Under the pieces are notes generated by a model. That model did no database searches. It was given only the letters and a program-made list of their open reading frames with translations, and was not told the origin of the DNA. Shown piece after piece: positions 61,350 through 64,000 of a stretch of 64,000 nt of DNA. The stretch spans positions 1,798,001-1,862,000 of the forward strand of contig OZ287697.1 of the NCBI GenBank assembly GCA_965649825.1, given 5' to 3'. How positions within the stretch are numbered: the stretch's first letter is position 1; every line of letters starts with the position of its first letter. Made by a program: the position numbers and the translations under genes. Source of the stretch: Penicillus capitatus (Eukaryota; Chlorophyta).

Positions 61350-62188
61350 ATGCGACAGGCGTTTCTACAGAGACGTGCTTTGTCGGTGATCGGCGTGATG
61401 AAGTGTGATAACGGATATCAAACACAAATCATTTTACTGGCTATGCGCTTTACCCTTCTCACAGCTCATCGCACTAAATTCGCCCAACCGATTCAGCGGT
61501 TCACCCTGTTTGTTGAGTAGAGATCCACCCCACACGTTCAGTGTGTCCGGAGACGGCGCGCTTTTGTACCGTGAGTGACAACGACACTCAGTGCGAATCG
61601 AGTCCGAGCGAGAATGTGAGAACAGGGAAGGAGAACATGCGAAGCGCAAGGCTGGGATCAAGGGGGTCCGTCTGTATTGACGACCGACCCTTCAAGAGTG
61701 TTTCAAATGCAATCTTCAGAGTTGGATGCTCGTTTGCAGTTTTCAGACCATTCTCGTTATCTTGCTGCTCCTACTCCGTACGATGGTTCGCCAGTGCGGC
61801 GAAAATCCGCTCTGAATCAACCTGTCGAGCTACAAGCGGCACAGACGCTAACCCTGTGTACATTGACGTGACAGAAAGGTCACTGTCACATGAGGCAACG
61901 TGTTTGCAACACCGTTCGCTCTGCGCCCGTTTTATGTGACGGACGCCCAGTCTCAGTCGTCGCGATTGCTCTATAGAGTCAATTGTCAAGGTGCTCGGGT
62001 TTATGGGCTGCCGACAGAGGACAACCTTTTGTTCAGAACAACTTCTGCCTGTCTTTCACATCTCTTCAACTCCTGTCTATCCGCACATCAATTTTGAACG
62101 AGCACAACATGTTGATGCTGGTAACATTTCAGATAACGATTGGATCACAACGAAATACGCGAACATGTTAAAGCGGAGAGCATCATGA
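61350..62188 (+). CDS. Orphan protein, tentative six-exon model
   Basis: I do not recognise this protein. Exons 61350-61394, 61465-61570, 61626-61669, 61722-61857, 61895-62050 and 62103-62188 (introns 70, 55, 52, 37, 52 nt) assemble into 190 residues with frame preserved at every junction. Several stretches look genuinely coding: HTFSVSGDGALLY, ARLQFSDHSRYLAAPTPYDG, FALRPFYVTDAQSQ, and GNISDNDWITTKYANMLKRR at the C-terminus. The 55-nt intron with GTGAGT...AACAG is convincing. The 37-nt intron is suspiciously short and may be misplaced. No signal peptide or membrane span. Its start region lies next to the divergent F-box/LRR copy E. Confidence 0.4.
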
Positions 62189-62248
62189 GTTGGCTTACTA
62201 CCGCCTCTACGATCATGGCCTCGTCCTTGTCAGAGACACTCATACGGC

Positions 62249-64000
62249 ATGAACTCTTCTGCTTCAATAAACAGAACAACGAGTATCGTAGCGACCTGCG
62301 CAGCAAACCTGCGAACGAAGACCGAAACGGTTGGCTTCCTCCGCCTTTTTATTGCGAACATGATCTTTGGCGTTGTGGTTATAAGCACGTTAACGGATAG
62401 GCGACGTGTATCGACCACAGCATCTGCAGGTAAGAGCAAGGCTTTCTTGGTCTGTCGACGACGCGGTGTTTCATTCGAGACTTCACAGAGATAGATAGAC
62501 AGATGGGATGGCTGTTATGTCCGTTCAAAGTTACGGATCTCCATCGTTCAAGTTGTTCCAGTTGCCTTCCGTTTGTTCAGTCTTTTCGTGATCTACGCTG
62601 AGAAGATCATGTTTCTGTCACTACGAATGGAGATATGCGCGCATCCTACACCAACGAAGCACAGACTCTGAGGTGAGGGCAGACATGTTTCCTTTGTTTT
62701 CTGTCACATTGCGTCACGACGATGACCACCGTGCTGTTGCGTTTCGGACAGACCCCACATCGTCTGTCAACGGCGAAGCGTCACCGTTATGTGAATACTG
62801 ATGCGGCAGTGGTTGCTGAACGCAGAAGGCCTCGACGAGATTGAGAACGACCCTCAGCAAGTCGGTAACTGTTCTCGGCTGGGAGACGTATTACTGCTCG
62901 ACGCCTCGAAGACGATCTTTCAGCCCTCTAGCACCGTCATTTTACTGCCGTTGACGATAAACGGCCAAGTCCAAAGAGGGAAACTCGACGAGGCCGTCAT
63001 TTCTTGTACATACAAGCGAACCACACTTACCTGTCCGTTAACGAAGGAAAGGTCGTTTTCTTTCCGGTAAGCGCCGACTCTTCGTGTCTTGACGATATCA
63101 GAACCGTCGATTTCTCGACCATTGATGTGACGTGACAAATCTTGTCACACAAGGATGCTTATTTGACAGTGCTGGAGGTGTGAAATCGATCTTCGTTGTA
63201 AGAAATGCACCTCTGATCCCAAGGGAGGAACCATGCGGCTGTATCGCATAGGATTCAGAGACAATCTTTTAACAGCGTAGTCGCCATCACGGCAGACAAT
63301 TCCTCCTACTCGAAACTGGAGATCGAACATTCTAACCTCCGCAGAAACCGTCACGATAGAATTTGCGGACTGTTTTTGGCGAAAGAGAACGGACTCCAGA
63401 AGGTTACAATTCAGAAGTGCCACTTTACTGAAGGATTTGCCGAATTTGGTAGAGGCATCTGTGCGTTTAGTTCGAACGTCACTGTCATGGGGACGACTGC
63501 ATCGAGGAACAACACATCTACATCTGGTAGCAGTGTTTACCTCGAAGACTCTCGCTCTCTGTTAAGAAGTGTTACTTCGCAACGGATCTGCAGACGACGG
63601 TGGAGGAATCTACGCTTTGTCCTTGCGACTCCGCGTGAAGGATACTGTTGCCACTCATCCTTACCCCAGCGATCGTGGTGGCTTTATCCAAGCGCAACCT
63701 CTAAAGGTCGCTGGTGGCAGAACAATAATATCAACAACGACACTAGTGATAGTAGAATTGCTGTTCGAAAAGACATCAGCATTGTAGACACGTCGTCGGT
63801 CTATTCCCAAGATGGAGCGCAGTATAGCCCTGCGATTTTTCTAAGTTAGAATTCCTCAATGACATTCGCCAACTGCCAGTTCAACACATACGTAACTCTT
63901 GCGTCTGGAGGTGCATGAGTATAAGCATTCAGCCACGGTGATCATTGCGTACTCCAGTTTCGTGTCAAGTCATGCGTCCCATGGTGCTTTTCTCTACTTG
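62249..64000 (+). pseudogene. Broken third copy of the beta-helix membrane-protein gene, runs off the window
   Basis: Segments matching the intact paralogues occur in order but in shifting frames. A hydrophobic, signal-like start lies near 62249-62440 (FLRLFIANMIFGVVVISTL). 'HRLSTAKRHRYVNTD' near 62750-62795 matches CRLSPRQVDRYLENE of member 1. After a frame change at about 62797 the next block (LNAEGLDEIENDPQQVGNC, then LGDVLLLDASKTI) matches ALESMEDDLQLLINC and GDILLFNTERII. From 63282 a beta-helix block is open (VTIQKCHFTEGFAEFGRGI), shifts frame near 63560-63575 into SADDGGGIYALS, stops, and resumes beyond 63860 (ATVIIAYSSF...GAFLYL). Several independent shifts make a functional gene unlikely. 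Its right end is outside the window. Confidence 0.65.

Noticed and set aside
1-64000. CRISPR arrays, insertion sequences, rRNA and tRNA genes, bacterial-type operons
   Set aside because: None seen by eye. The intron-rich genes mark the DNA as eukaryotic nuclear; tRNA genes would need a covariance-model scan that I cannot run.

Overview
This window is nuclear DNA of a photosynthetic, ciliated eukaryote, most likely an alga. Three observations support that. A nuclear gene at 5091-5814 encodes the photosystem II assembly protein Psb27, with a plastid-type presequence and a twin-arginine lumen signal. A gene at 3141-3598 encodes the ciliary protein IFT20. Nearly every gene is broken by very short spliceosomal introns: 27 introns supported by homology or frame are 43-66 nt long. 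The Psb27 presequence looks like a simple transit peptide ending in a VRA-type site rather than a signal-plus-transit leader. This slightly favours a primary-plastid (for example green) alga, but I cannot name the species and a complex-plastid alga such as a chromerid is not excluded.

Layout. 1-5.8 kb is a compact housekeeping block: the 3' part of an organellar-type helical-repeat (HPR/OPR-like) protein, IFT20, AIR synthase (PurM) and Psb27, separated by only 26-113 bp. From 6 kb on the window is accessory. Five F-box/leucine-rich-repeat genes (6.1-7.8, 15.5-17.1, 31.8-33.4, 38.4-40.1 and 59.6-61.2 kb) share one architecture and one intron position; the first two are recent duplicates. Two giant genes (23.4-29.8 and 40.9-47.5 kb, about 2,000 residues each) encode secreted-type proteins with a long parallel beta-helix of GGA-type repeats, a Cys-rich segment and a C-terminal multi-pass membrane domain, with homologous introns. 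A third, broken copy runs off the right end (about 62.2-64 kb), and a badly decayed remnant lies near 18.2-19.1 kb. A PTRHD1-type peptidyl-tRNA hydrolase sits at 48.2-48.7 kb. At 49.6-54.9 kb lies a 1,722-residue NACHT NTPase with 13 C-terminal HEAT repeats, an NLR-like receptor architecture. Smaller genes include a secreted ankyrin protein (57.6-58.4 kb), a possible PAN-like secreted protein (30.9-31.6 kb) and several orphan short-intron genes whose models are tentative. Stretches at 7.8-15.4, 19.1-23.4, 33.4-38.4 and 54.9-57.1 kb hold little or nothing I can recognise.

How the genes fit together. The left block serves basic organelle, cilium and purine functions. The rest is rich in families built for binding and recognition (LRR/F-box, beta-helix receptors, NACHT-HEAT, secreted ankyrin), with duplication, frameshifts and pseudogenes. 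That pattern suggests a fast-evolving surface-recognition or self-defence repertoire; this is inference only. Exon coordinates below were worked out by hand from reading frames, GT/AG boundaries and paralogue comparison.
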